Of a DNA stretch of 26,043 bases, positions 13,096-20,277 are shown piece after piece (position 1 is the first letter of the stretch; every line of letters starts with the position of its first letter). Both the position numbers and the translations under genes were made by a program. The notes beneath the pieces were generated by a model. It worked only from the letters and a program-made list of their open reading frames with translations. It did not search any database and was not told the origin of the DNA. The DNA is from Chitinophagaceae bacterium (GTDB lineage: Bacteria > Bacteroidota > Bacteroidia > Chitinophagales > Chitinophagaceae), in contig JAGKWS010000055.1 of assembly GCA_021151685.1 (NCBI GenBank), positions 1 to 26,043 on the forward strand, read 5' to 3'.

Positions 13096-14142
13096 ATGGA
13101 GCCTACAACGAACACAGCATTCAGGCGATTGCTGCACAACGAGTATATATGGGTGTTTCTGTTTTGCCTTGCAGCAGTGCATGGCGCAGCATTCTCGCTC
13201 ATGGACAACTTTGATGTAACAGCCTGTACCGACTGTAAAACCTACATGGGGCTGGCCGAACTGGATTTGAACCAAAGCCCCATAAGGCGGTACCGCCCCA
13301 TAGTGCCCCTGCTGGCCGGGCTGGTACATGCCATACTGGGCAAGGCACTGGGTATTATGAAGCCTACCAACTTTGCCGGCGACTTTGGGCTCAGTTTCAG
13401 TTTTTATCTCGTCAATAGTGTCCTCATCAGTCTGTGGGGGCTGGTTATATACAGGCTGGGCCGAGTATGGGGCTTGCAGCGTGTATGGGCCTTATGTGGC
13501 ACAATGGTAATGCTTACCTGCCGGTGGACACCCTACATTGCCGGTACTCCCGTGGCCGACTCGGTATATTGTCTGGTAATAGGTATGGCCCTGCTGGGTA
13601 TGCGGCTGCGGCATACCGGGCTTACGGTGGCGGCCATTTTTCTGGGGCCGTTTGCCAAGGAGGCTTTTATATTCATAGGCCCCATCATCTTTTTCTACAG
13701 CCACCTGCCCCGGCCCAAACTGGTAGGGTACTTTGCGCTATCGGGCCTTTTGGTATTTGGCTTTCGCTACGCCTACGATGTGGTGGCTGGGTTGCCGCCC
13801 GGTAGCGGTTTGGCTGCCGATGCCGACCACATCAACTATATAGCCGATAACACCAGAAGGCTCCTCAGCTTTCATGGTGCTTACGACGTACTATCTAACA
13901 TGGGACTATGGCTGTTGATACCTGTTGGTGCAGCCATAATGGCTCCTGCCTACCGCACACAGCTACGCCCGTTCTACACCGGGTCTTATGGCTGGCTATG
14001 GGCCAGTATACTGCTGCACATGGTACTATCCAGCTCTTTCGAGCGTATGTTCTATCTGTCTATGCCACTGCTATGCGTTATTACGGGTATGGCTATGCAA
14101 CATTTGTGGCAGGTAATAAAACCAAACCAAACCGAGCCATAA
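13096..14142 (+). CDS. Polytopic membrane protein, GT-C-like layout
   Basis: A 348-aa integral membrane protein with about nine hydrophobic segments. Short loops contain DNFDVTACTDCKTYMGLAELD and RRYRPIVPLL (about 55-77). An acidic first periplasmic loop followed by many spans resembles GT-C or DUF2029-type mannosyltransferase-like proteins, but no defining motif is certain. The function is unknown. The frame runs back to 12805 through the methyltransferase gene; the ATG at 13096 avoids that overlap and puts a short hydrophilic N-terminus before the first span. It begins 53 nt after the methyltransferase stop and may be read through from it. Confidence 0.7.
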   Translation: MEPTTNTAFRRLLHNEYIWVFLFCLAAVHGAAFSLMDNFDVTACTDCKTYMGLAELDLNQSPIRRYRPIVPLLAGLVHAILGKALGIMKPTNFAGDFGLSFSFYLVNSVLISLWGLVIYRLGRVWGLQRVWALCGTMVMLTCRWTPYIAGTPVADSVYCLVIGMALLGMRLRHTGLTVAAIFLGPFAKEAFIFIGPIIFFYSHLPRPKLVGYFALSGLLVFGFRYAYDVVAGLPPGSGLAADADHINYIADNTRRLLSFHGAYDVLSNMGLWLLIPVGAAIMAPAYRTQLRPFYTGSYGWLWASILLHMVLSSSFERMFYLSMPLLCVITGMAMQHLWQVIKPNQTEP

Positions 14143-14217
14143 GCAACTGTTATTGTACAGCCCAATAACTGACTTTTCACTAATTTATTGTTACTTTTAC
14201 AATCAAAGTGCTTTTTT

Positions 14218-14856
14218 ATGAATCAGCCTCATACTGATGAATCTTTACAGGCCCTGCAAGAGATACGCAGCATCATGGACCGCTCGGCACGTTTTGTTTC
14301 GCTCAGTGGCTGGAGCGGTATATGGGCAGGTGCCGTTGCGCTGGCCGGTGCTGCCATTGGTTATAGCTGGTTACAGAAGCCCGGCTACAACCACATAGGC
14401 ACTACGCTCTATGCCTCGGCCGAGCATTTCGACCAGTTTACCATCAACTTTATTTTGCTGGGCATGGCCACATTTGCGCTGGCACTGGCAGGCGTATTCT
14501 TTTTTACGTGGCGCAAGGCCAAACGCATGGGGCAAAACGTATGGAACAGTGCCAGCCGGCAAATGACGGCCCAACTCTTTTATCCAGTGTTTGCCGGCAG
14601 TGTGTTTTGCTTCATGTTCATCTACTATGGTTGCGGCATGTTTGTAGCACCGGCCTGTCTGGTATTTTACGGGTTGGCCCTCATCAGTGCGGGGCGGCAC
14701 ACATTTTCCGACATTCGGTATCTGGGCATGCTCGATGTGGCATTGGGCTGCACGGCCCTGTTTTTCCCGGGTGGTGGGCTCATATTTTGGGGGCTGGGTT
14801 TTGGGGTACTGCATATACTATATGGTGCCATGATGTGGAGCAAATACGACAAATAG
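14218..14856 (+). CDS. Membrane protein paired with a winged-helix regulator
   Basis: A 212-aa protein with a 28-residue cytoplasmic N-terminal helix (SLQALQEIRSIMDRSARFVSLSG) and about six membrane segments, ending GFGVLHILYGAMMWSKYDK. I do not know a function. Only 5 nt separate it from the HTH regulator gene downstream; this pairing of a short membrane protein with a PadR/HTH_34-type regulator is familiar in Bacteroidota and suggests a membrane stress or signalling unit. The ATG at 14218 is preferred over 14188. Upstream, TACTTTTA is a near match to a -7 box. Confidence 0.75.
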   Translation: MNQPHTDESLQALQEIRSIMDRSARFVSLSGWSGIWAGAVALAGAAIGYSWLQKPGYNHIGTTLYASAEHFDQFTINFILLGMATFALALAGVFFFTWRKAKRMGQNVWNSASRQMTAQLFYPVFAGSVFCFMFIYYGCGMFVAPACLVFYGLALISAGRHTFSDIRYLGMLDVALGCTALFFPGGGLIFWGLGFGVLHILYGAMMWSKYDK

Positions 14857-14861
14857 ACCCC

Positions 14862-15161
14862 ATGAGTAACCCCGTAGCACAACTGAACAAAGTATTCGAC
14901 AGCCGCATCAGAATAGGCATCATGAGCGCATTGATGGTGAACGATGAAGTGAACTTTAACGAGCTGAAGCAACTGATAGATGTAACCGATGGCAACCTTG
15001 CCACCCACCTGCGTACGCTGGAAGACCAGCAATACATAAGGGTACAAAAGGGTTTCATAGGCCGTAAAACCAATACCACCTACAGTATTACCCCCGAAGG
15101 TACAAAGGCTTTCCGCACCCATCTCGATGCGCTGGAAGCCATCATCAGGCAGGTATCATAA
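14862..15161 (+). CDS. Winged-helix transcriptional regulator (HTH_34 type)
   Basis: This 99-aa protein has the layout of ArsR/MarR-related single-domain regulators. It opens with LNKVFDSRIRIGIMSALMVNDEVNFNELKQLIDVT, continues with the recognition helix DGNLATHLRTLEDQQYI (about 43-59), and then a wing, VQKGFIGRKTNTTYSITPEG. The C-terminal helix FRTHLDALEAIIRQV likely makes the dimer. No metal or ligand site is visible. It is co-transcribed with the upstream membrane protein and may control that operon. The ATG at 14862 gives the standard N-terminus. Confidence 0.9.
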   Translation: MSNPVAQLNKVFDSRIRIGIMSALMVNDEVNFNELKQLIDVTDGNLATHLRTLEDQQYIRVQKGFIGRKTNTTYSITPEGTKAFRTHLDALEAIIRQVS

Positions 15162-15213
15162 CCGGCACGGCAAGCACATACGCTGCTGGTACACCATGCG
15201 GTACGCAGCCTTG

Positions 15214-15240
15214 CACATCGTACATTTGTTTACTATATCA
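15214..15240 (+). promoter_or_regulatory. Promoter of response regulator/kinase operon A
   Basis: CACATCGTACATTTGTTTAC includes the exact -7 match TACATTTG (15221-15228), 30 nt before the ATG at 15259. The block is conserved upstream of copy B (19579-19605, CACATCGTA then ATT and GTTT), although the surrounding DNA is unrelated. Confidence 0.5.
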
Positions 15241-15258
15241 CACAACGTACATACCTGC

Positions 15259-15906
15259 ATGACAACACCCATACAACTTACCTATCTGGCCGACGACCAC
15301 CTCATTGTAGCCGAAGGCATAGCCTCGCTGTTGCGCAGTACCGGCATGTATGGCGAGGTGCGCATATTTGCCGATGGCAAAAGTTTGTGGAATGCCTGCA
15401 AGGCACAAATGCCGCAATGGGTGTATTTGGATTATGAAATGCCCGGCTGGAGTGGGCTGGATACCCTGCAACAACTGAAAAAAGCCTACCCGCACCTGCC
15501 GGTACTGATGCTGTCTATGAATGCTGAGAAAAGCATTATAGAAGCCTGCATACAACATGGTGCCAATGGCTACCTGAGCAAAGACAGTGCCCCCGACGAG
15601 CTGACCGAGGCCCCGCAAGAGGTGCAGCGGGGCGAGATATACTACTCGCGCGCTGTGTTGAAGGCAATGGCGGGCATCAAAACCAACCGCATAACCACCA
15701 AAACAATAGAGGTAGAGCTCTCTGCCCGCGAAACCGAAATACTGAAACTGATATGCGACGGCCTGTCGCCCAAAGAAATAGCCGACAAACTTTTTCTGAG
15801 CAAGCGCACTGTAGAAACCCACAAAGGCAACATCATGCAAAAGTTTGATGTAGGCAGTGTGGGCAAACTGATAAGTATAGCACTACAAAACAACCTGCTG
15901 AAATGA
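15259..15906 (+). CDS. NarL/LuxR-family response regulator (copy A)
   Basis: This 215-aa regulator has a receiver domain with the acidic pair in LADDH, phospho-acceptor Asp58 (YLDYEMPGWSG) and the KD of YLSKDSAPDE. A variable linker (about 141-153) joins it to a LuxR-type HTH, LSARETEILKLICDGLSPKEIADKLF (from 154), then LSKRTVETHKGNIMQKF. It overlaps the kinase gene by 4 nt (ATGA), so the pair is translationally coupled. Compared with copy B it has Pro where B has Leu in EAPQEVQRGE, in the last receiver helix, which could alter dimer contacts. The ATG at 15259 starts the receiver strand; the longer frame to 15127 runs into the preceding gene. The likely target is the operon at 17860. Confidence 0.92.
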   Translation: MTTPIQLTYLADDHLIVAEGIASLLRSTGMYGEVRIFADGKSLWNACKAQMPQWVYLDYEMPGWSGLDTLQQLKKAYPHLPVLMLSMNAEKSIIEACIQHGANGYLSKDSAPDELTEAPQEVQRGEIYYSRAVLKAMAGIKTNRITTKTIEVELSARETEILKLICDGLSPKEIADKLFLSKRTVETHKGNIMQKFDVGSVGKLISIALQNNLLK

Positions 15907-17588
15907 TGTACCGCTACCTGATGGCCATACTGCTGTTGTGCAGCCACTTGGCACTGGCACAAAAGCCTGTGCTACACACGCCCGAAGAGGCTGAAATGCT
16001 GGAGAAAATAGCCAAAGAAACCCTGCCCGACTCGCTACGATATTACTATGACGATCTTGGAAAGTTGTATTACAGCGAATCTATGTTTGCAGAGGCCAAC
16101 AGGTGTTTCTTTGCTTCTTTAAGATACAGCGAGCAATTAGGCTCAAAACGTGGCATGGCTTCTGAATGCAACAACATTGCCAATGTATACGTACAAATGG
16201 AAAAAGGCAAAGATGCCATACCATTTGCTCTGCGGGCAGTACAAGAGGCACAAGGCTCTACCGACAGTATGTTTCTGTTTAGTTGCTATACCACAGCGGG
16301 TACATCGTACTACAGTGCAGCAAAATATGCCGAGGCAATACCTTATCTGGAAAAAGGATTAAACATCATAAGGTTATCGGCCGACTCTTTGTGGGCCGGG
16401 CCTGCCTTAAAAAATCTGGCGGCAGTATACATGGAAAGTGGCCATCCGTCTATGGCACTTGTGTACATGAAAGAGCAATTGCGACTGAGAAGAAAGAACG
16501 GAGATTCTGCAGAAATATTTTCAGCACTTTTAGGGTTGGCCGAGATATATAATGCGGTAAACGCATTCGATTCGGCTGCACTACTCCTTACAGAAAGTAA
16601 AATGTATTTGGCCAGCTTTGGTGATGATCTACTCCGAATGCGCGACTATTACTACGCCTGGTACCAGGTACTATTTCATACCGGGCATGCTGTAGAAGCT
16701 GTGAAGTATTTGGAAAATTATCACCTGTTCAAAGACAGTATAGTAAACGAAGACAACCTGCTGGCCATAACCGAAGAAAAGAATAAATACCAACTGGAAA
16801 AGAAAGAACAGGAGGTAACCCGCCAGCGCGACATTGCCCAGCGCGAAAAAAACACCAGAATACTGTCATCGGTAGTGTTTGTAGCATTGCTGCTTGCATT
16901 GACCATATTCATCTTCTGGTTGCGAGCCCGGCAGCGAACCAAACTGGCACAGGCCGAATTGAAACAGCAGGAAACCGAGCGCAACATGATGATAGAGGGG
17001 CAGGAGAGCGAACGCAAACGTATAGCCGGCGAGCTGCACGATGGGCTGGTACAGGAGCTTACCGCCATTGCCATCAACCTGCAAAATGACGATAACATAG
17101 ATAAAGGGCAAACAATAGACCGGGTGATGCGGGTCGCGCATGAGGCGCGCAATATTGCCCACCAAATGATGCCTGTGAGCCTGATGCAACTGGGCCTCAT
17201 CAATGCGTTGGAAGACCTCTTTCAGCAAACATACACCCCATTGGGCATTGGGTACGAGTTCGAGCATTTTACCGAAATCACCAACCTGAGCAATACCGTA
17301 AGTGTAAGTCTGTACCGCATATGTCAGGAGTTGGTGGCCAACTCTGTAAAACATGCCGGTGCCACATTGGTACACATATTGCTGCGCCAGACACCACAGC
17401 AGATAATGCTGGTGTTTGAAGACAACGGTAAGGGATTTGATGTAGCACTGAACCGTACCGGCATAGGCATGGTAAGCATCACCAGCCGGGTACGCTACCT
17501 CAATGGCGAAATTTCATTCGATTCGGACGATGGTGCCGGCACCACAGCTATCGTCAAGATACCGCTACAAGCCCCGCCCGCCGCATAA
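15903..17588 (+). CDS. TPR sensor histidine kinase, HisKA_3 type (copy A)
   Basis: This 561-aa kinase begins with a signal sequence (MMYRYLMAILLLCSHLALAQ) and a periplasmic TPR-like sensor (about 40-280, for example TAGTSYYSAAKYAEAIPYLEKGL). A coiled linker leads to one membrane span (about 320-341) and a second coiled coil. The NarX-type dimerisation domain has RKRIAGELHDGLVQELTAIAINL (His379) and RNIAHQMMPVSLMQLGL. The HATPase domain shows ELVANSVKHAGA, EDNGKGFD and GIGMVSI. It probably phosphorylates the overlapping response regulator. The kinase half is nearly the same as in copy B, while the sensor half has diverged, suggesting different inputs. An intrinsic terminator follows the stop. 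Confidence 0.92.
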   Translation: MMYRYLMAILLLCSHLALAQKPVLHTPEEAEMLEKIAKETLPDSLRYYYDDLGKLYYSESMFAEANRCFFASLRYSEQLGSKRGMASECNNIANVYVQMEKGKDAIPFALRAVQEAQGSTDSMFLFSCYTTAGTSYYSAAKYAEAIPYLEKGLNIIRLSADSLWAGPALKNLAAVYMESGHPSMALVYMKEQLRLRRKNGDSAEIFSALLGLAEIYNAVNAFDSAALLLTESKMYLASFGDDLLRMRDYYYAWYQVLFHTGHAVEAVKYLENYHLFKDSIVNEDNLLAITEEKNKYQLEKKEQEVTRQRDIAQREKNTRILSSVVFVALLLALTIFIFWLRARQRTKLAQAELKQQETERNMMIEGQESERKRIAGELHDGLVQELTAIAINLQNDDNIDKGQTIDRVMRVAHEARNIAHQMMPVSLMQLGLINALEDLFQQTYTPLGIGYEFEHFTEITNLSNTVSVSLYRICQELVANSVKHAGATLVHILLRQTPQQIMLVFEDNGKGFDVALNRTGIGMVSITSRVRYLNGEISFDSDDGAGTTAIVKIPLQAPPAA

Positions 17589-17598
17589 TGTTGCCTGC

Positions 17599-17624
17599 GC
17601 CAGCCCACTGTGGCTGGCTTTTTT
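17599..17624 (+). terminator. Intrinsic terminator after kinase A
   Basis: GCCAGCC (17599-17605), a 6-nt loop, GGCTGGC (17612-17618) and six T residues. It starts 10 nt after the kinase stop and has a counterpart at the same place in copy B. Confidence 0.85.
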
Positions 17625-17769
17625 ATCTCATATTGGCATAAACCCGATAAGGCAGGATGTTGTGTTCTTTGCACTGCACTAAGGAGAAGTTTGCTATGCA
17701 TTTCAGTAGCTCTATGCGCATTTATCAGCGGTGTTTGCGGTTGCCTATTGTTTTTAATGTCTGGAGAAT

Positions 17770-17799
17770 GCTACGTAAAAATACGTAGCCATTTTACGC
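17770..17799 (+). promoter_or_regulatory. Operator candidate upstream of small-protein operon A
   Basis: ACGTAGCCATTTTACGC (17783-17799) recurs with one mismatch at 22017-22033. It contains CGTA-N7-TACG, an inverted repeat of the size recognised by NarL/LuxR-type dimers. Just upstream and overlapping it, GCTACGTA-AAAA-TACGTAGC (17770-17789) is a perfect 8-bp palindrome found only in copy A. The last base is 36 nt before the TTTTG at 17836. The cognate regulator is the likely binder. Confidence 0.6.
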
Positions 17800-17835
17800 A
17801 ACTTAGCTTAGTGCCTGCCCATACGCTGTGGCCAT

Positions 17836-17841
17836 TTTTGC
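17836..17841 (+). promoter_or_regulatory. TTTTGC -7-type element of small-protein operon A
   Basis: CATTTTTGC keeps the TTTG half of the TAnnTTTG element and matches CACTTTTGC at 22068-22075 in copy B. The GTG start lies 24 nt after the first T. The poor TA half fits a promoter that needs an activator. Confidence 0.45.
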
Positions 17842-17859
17842 AGTAACAAAAACAGCAAA

Positions 17860-18204
17860 GTGTTGCAAGCATTGGTAGGTATATGGCAGTACAGCAGCGT
17901 AGAGCCCGGCGGGCCCGCTACGGCAGGCAGTGTACTGTTTATGACCCTGCACATACGCAGCCCGGTGGGTGGTGGGCCGGTTACCGGCGTGCTGTTGCGG
18001 CAAGAACAATGGCCGGGCCGGTGCAGGCGCATATGCCTGCCGGTACATATAGAAATGACCAGTTGCCAAACCATTATTCGCCTGCTGGACCACCACCAAA
18101 CTACCATAGACGAACTGAAGATACTGGCCCTTGGTCCCCATCTTTTACAAGTCAATTCCATCATCAGTCACCAAACAATCACATTCAAAAAAGAACAATC
18201 ATGA
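17860..18204 (+). CDS. Conserved 114-aa protein of the duplicated module (copy A)
   Basis: I do not recognise this protein. It has no signal peptide or membrane span and is probably beta-rich. It opens with GIWQYSSVEP and contains LHIRSPVGGGP, a Cys/Arg cluster (GRCRRICLPV), IEMTSCQTIIRLLDHH, and the C-terminal SHQTITFKKE. The G-x-W opening and strand-like end loosely recall lipocalin-like domains, but that is weak. Coding is supported by copy B: the frame is kept and most differences are at third positions. The GTG start is supported by a 1-nt indel between copies just upstream, which would break any longer frame. Its stop overlaps the next gene's start (ATGA), so the two are translationally coupled. 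Confidence 0.75.
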   Translation: MLQALVGIWQYSSVEPGGPATAGSVLFMTLHIRSPVGGGPVTGVLLRQEQWPGRCRRICLPVHIEMTSCQTIIRLLDHHQTTIDELKILALGPHLLQVNSIISHQTITFKKEQS

Positions 18205-19229
18205 ACAAAAGTACACTTATGCTTTGCGGTATTCTGGCTGCCGCCACCGCCACACAGGCCCAGTACAAATCGGGCAGCATGGTAGAATACAAGGTAATTT
18301 GGGACAACCCCGACAAGATAAAACCAGTGGTAATATCGTTAGACTTGCTCACTGCCGATACCTGGAACACCAGCTCGTACATGGGCTATGGCGTGCGTGC
18401 CGACGTTAATGCGCCCCGTTTTGGCTCTCTGTTGTTCGACTACCGGAAGGGCTACCTTGGCGACAAACAGCGTGCCATAGAGTTGGGAGGGGCACTCAAT
18501 CTGTTCTCTTCGCGCCGGACCAGGTCTATGCGGGTAGTTCTATCTTCATCATCATTTGCCTATGGTACAAAGTTGTTCTTCAACTCGTCCAGCATCAATG
18601 TACAGGGCAAGCGCAAAACCATGTTGCAGGCACGAGGTGGTATTGCGTCCTTCAATACCAACATAGCACCAACAGCAGCAGAAATAAGCGGAAGCTTCTA
18701 CATGCAAAAAGACACCACCAGGGTGCCTATTACCGATCGCGACAAGAACTTCAGAGGGGTAAGCACCTTTTCTGCCGCACTCAAATCGCAGATATATTAT
18801 GTGGGCCTTAGCATACGCACCATCAATAATGTGGTCGTATCGCATGGCAAGGGGGTTGCCTCCAACTCTAACAACTACAACTTCTATGCCGATGTACTGA
18901 CTGGTGGCGATCCTCAATTCTCATCAGTTCAGTACACGTACACGGCATCAGCTTTAGGGCTCTACAATTTCCCCAAAGGCACCACACCATCTCAATACGA
19001 ACTTGTGGCCGGAGAGGTGAAAAAGATGGGATGGCGTGTAGGCTGGGAAGCCAAAACCAACAATGGTCTGGGACTTAGCTACAAGGCCGAATTTGGTTCG
19101 CGTCCGGGGTATAAAGGCGGCAGCGGTATACTGTCATCCAATAGTTACCTGATGCTGGCAGCAGGGTTTTCTATAGGAGCCGGCAAGAACTACAAGAAGC
19201 TGATGAACGAAGAACGTAAGAAAGGCTAA
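18201..19229 (+). CDS. Exported protein of the duplicated module (copy A)
   Basis: A 342-aa protein with a signal peptide (MNKSTLMLCGILAAATATQAQ). It then shows many alternating strands and shares with copy B DNPDK, LTADTWNTSS, FDYRKGYLG, IELGGALNL, ARGGI, LTGGDP, EFGSRPG and SGILS.NSYL. The repeated short strands ending in AAGFSIGAGK suggest an outer-membrane beta-barrel, but the protein does not end in an aromatic residue and the fold is unproven. I know no family for it. Translation is coupled to the 114-aa gene. The frame is open back to 17883, but that stretch is the 114-aa gene read in the wrong frame and is not kept in copy B. The stop codon abuts a hairpin element. Confidence 0.8.
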   Translation: MNKSTLMLCGILAAATATQAQYKSGSMVEYKVIWDNPDKIKPVVISLDLLTADTWNTSSYMGYGVRADVNAPRFGSLLFDYRKGYLGDKQRAIELGGALNLFSSRRTRSMRVVLSSSSFAYGTKLFFNSSSINVQGKRKTMLQARGGIASFNTNIAPTAAEISGSFYMQKDTTRVPITDRDKNFRGVSTFSAALKSQIYYVGLSIRTINNVVVSHGKGVASNSNNYNFYADVLTGGDPQFSSVQYTYTASALGLYNFPKGTTPSQYELVAGEVKKMGWRVGWEAKTNNGLGLSYKAEFGSRPGYKGGSGILSSNSYLMLAAGFSIGAGKNYKKLMNEERKKG

Positions 19230-19391
19230 GAGCCTGTTTAAGATTTATTGCTTGTATTTATTATGAAAGTTGTTTTTGAGCGAAACGAGGCACATTTTGC
19301 AGCCATAGTCCTTCCTATGACGAAAAATGTAACGAATTAGCAGCCAAAAACAACCATAAGAAAGGCAATGAATAAATCTTAAACCGGCTCT
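19229..19391. mobile_element. MITE-like long imperfect hairpin element
   Basis: The ends AGAGCCTGTTTAAGATTTAT and its near-complement (RC of right end: AGAGCCGGTTTAAGATTTAT) are inverted. Further in, TTATG, TTGTTTTTG, ACATTTT and CATAG pair across the roughly 163-bp element, with the centre near 19310. There is no room for a transposase. If the ends are GAGCC/GGCTC, the flanks are TAA and TGA, similar but not identical 3-bp sites. It begins within the stop codon of the exported-protein gene and lies ahead of that operon's hairpin terminator. Confidence 0.7.
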
Positions 19392-19420
19392 GAAACTTAC
19401 CTTTTCCCCGGTAATGTATA

Positions 19421-19452
19421 GCAGTAGCAGGCTCTTTGCAGCCTGTTACTGC
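19421..19452 (+). terminator. Hairpin, probable terminator of operon A
   Basis: GCAGTAGCAGGCT (19421-19433), a 6-nt loop, and AGCCTGTTACTGC (19440-19452) form a 13-bp stem with one G-T pair. The tail ATTTGG is only weakly T-rich. Without the 19229-19391 element it would lie about 30 nt after the stop, similar to the terminator of copy B. The remaining DNA to 19578 holds only a small GGCAAT/ATTGCC hairpin (19499-19516) and AT-rich sequence. Confidence 0.5.
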
Positions 19453-19578
19453 ATTTGGTGCATGCTGTCATGTACCAAGGCAGGTGCCCAATATGAGGGG
19501 CAATATTTTTATTGCCACCCAATGCAAGAAACAATATTCAATATAATATTATTGGTTATCACGTTGTAAACGACATGT

Positions 19579-19605
19579 CACATCGTATATTCGTTTGTTG
19601 CATCA
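19579..19605 (+). promoter_or_regulatory. Promoter of response regulator/kinase operon B
   Basis: TTG (19564-19566), 19 nt, then TATATTCG (19586-19593) inside the block CACATCGTATATTCGTTTG shared with copy A. The start codon is 36 nt downstream of the box. Confidence 0.45.
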
Positions 19606-19629
19606 AATGTTGCTTTTAATTATTTCCTG

Positions 19630-20277
19630 ATGGCACCCAATATTCAACTCACCTACCTTGCCGATGACCACCGCATAGTAGCAGGTGGCATAGCCGCACT
19701 ACTGCGCGAAACCGGGCTGTATGGCGAAGTACAGATATTTACCGATGGTAAAAGTTTGTGGAATGCCTGCATGGCAAGGCTGCCACAATGGGTATTTCTG
19801 GACTATGAAATGCCCGGATGGAGCGGGCTGGACACTTTGCAGCAACTGAAAACGGCTTACCCCCATTTGCCGGTGCTTATACTGTCTATGAATACCGAAA
19901 AGAGCATTATAGAAACCTGCATGGCACACGGTGCCAATGGCTACCTGAGCAAAGACAGTGCCCCCGACGAGCTTGCCGAGGCACTGCAAGAGGTGCAACG
20001 GGGCGAGGTATATTTTTCGCGGGCAGTGCTGAAGGCACTTGCAGGCATCGGTATTGCTACACGGGCCTCCCACGGGCTGCCGGCCAATCTGAGTGCACGC
20101 GAAACCGAGATATTGAAGCTGATATGTGACGGCCTGTCGCCGAAAGAAATTGCCGACAAACTTTTTCTGAGTAAACGAACGGTAGATACCCACAAAAACA
20201 ACATCATGCAGAAGTTTGATGTGGGCAGTGTGGGCAAACTGATAAGTATAGCACTCCAAAACAACATGCTGAAATGA
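19630..20277 (+). CDS. NarL/LuxR-family response regulator (copy B)
   Basis: This 215-aa paralogue of the copy A regulator is identical at 174 positions by hand count. The receiver keeps LADDH, Asp58 in FLDYEMPGWSG and the SKDSAPDE lysine. The output domain, LSARETEILKLICDGLSPKEIADKLFLSKRTVDTHKNN, is almost the same as in copy A, including the recognition helix. Both regulators should therefore bind the same or very similar DNA, consistent with the shared 17-bp element. The linker (about 141-153) is unrelated between copies. It overlaps the kinase gene by 4 nt. Confidence 0.92.
   Translation: MAPNIQLTYLADDHRIVAGGIAALLRETGLYGEVQIFTDGKSLWNACMARLPQWVFLDYEMPGWSGLDTLQQLKTAYPHLPVLILSMNTEKSIIETCMAHGANGYLSKDSAPDELAEALQEVQRGEVYFSRAVLKALAGIGIATRASHGLPANLSARETEILKLICDGLSPKEIADKLFLSKRTVDTHKNNIMQKFDVGSVGKLISIALQNNMLK

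Noticed and set aside
15127..15258. Upstream extension of response regulator A
   Set aside because: It overlaps the winged-helix gene and the conserved RR promoter. Copy B starts at the equivalent of 15259.
17883..18200. In-frame 106-codon extension upstream of exported protein A
   Set aside because: It is the 114-aa gene read in another frame; it removes the signal peptide from the N-terminus, and copy B has no such open frame (its gene starts at 22436).
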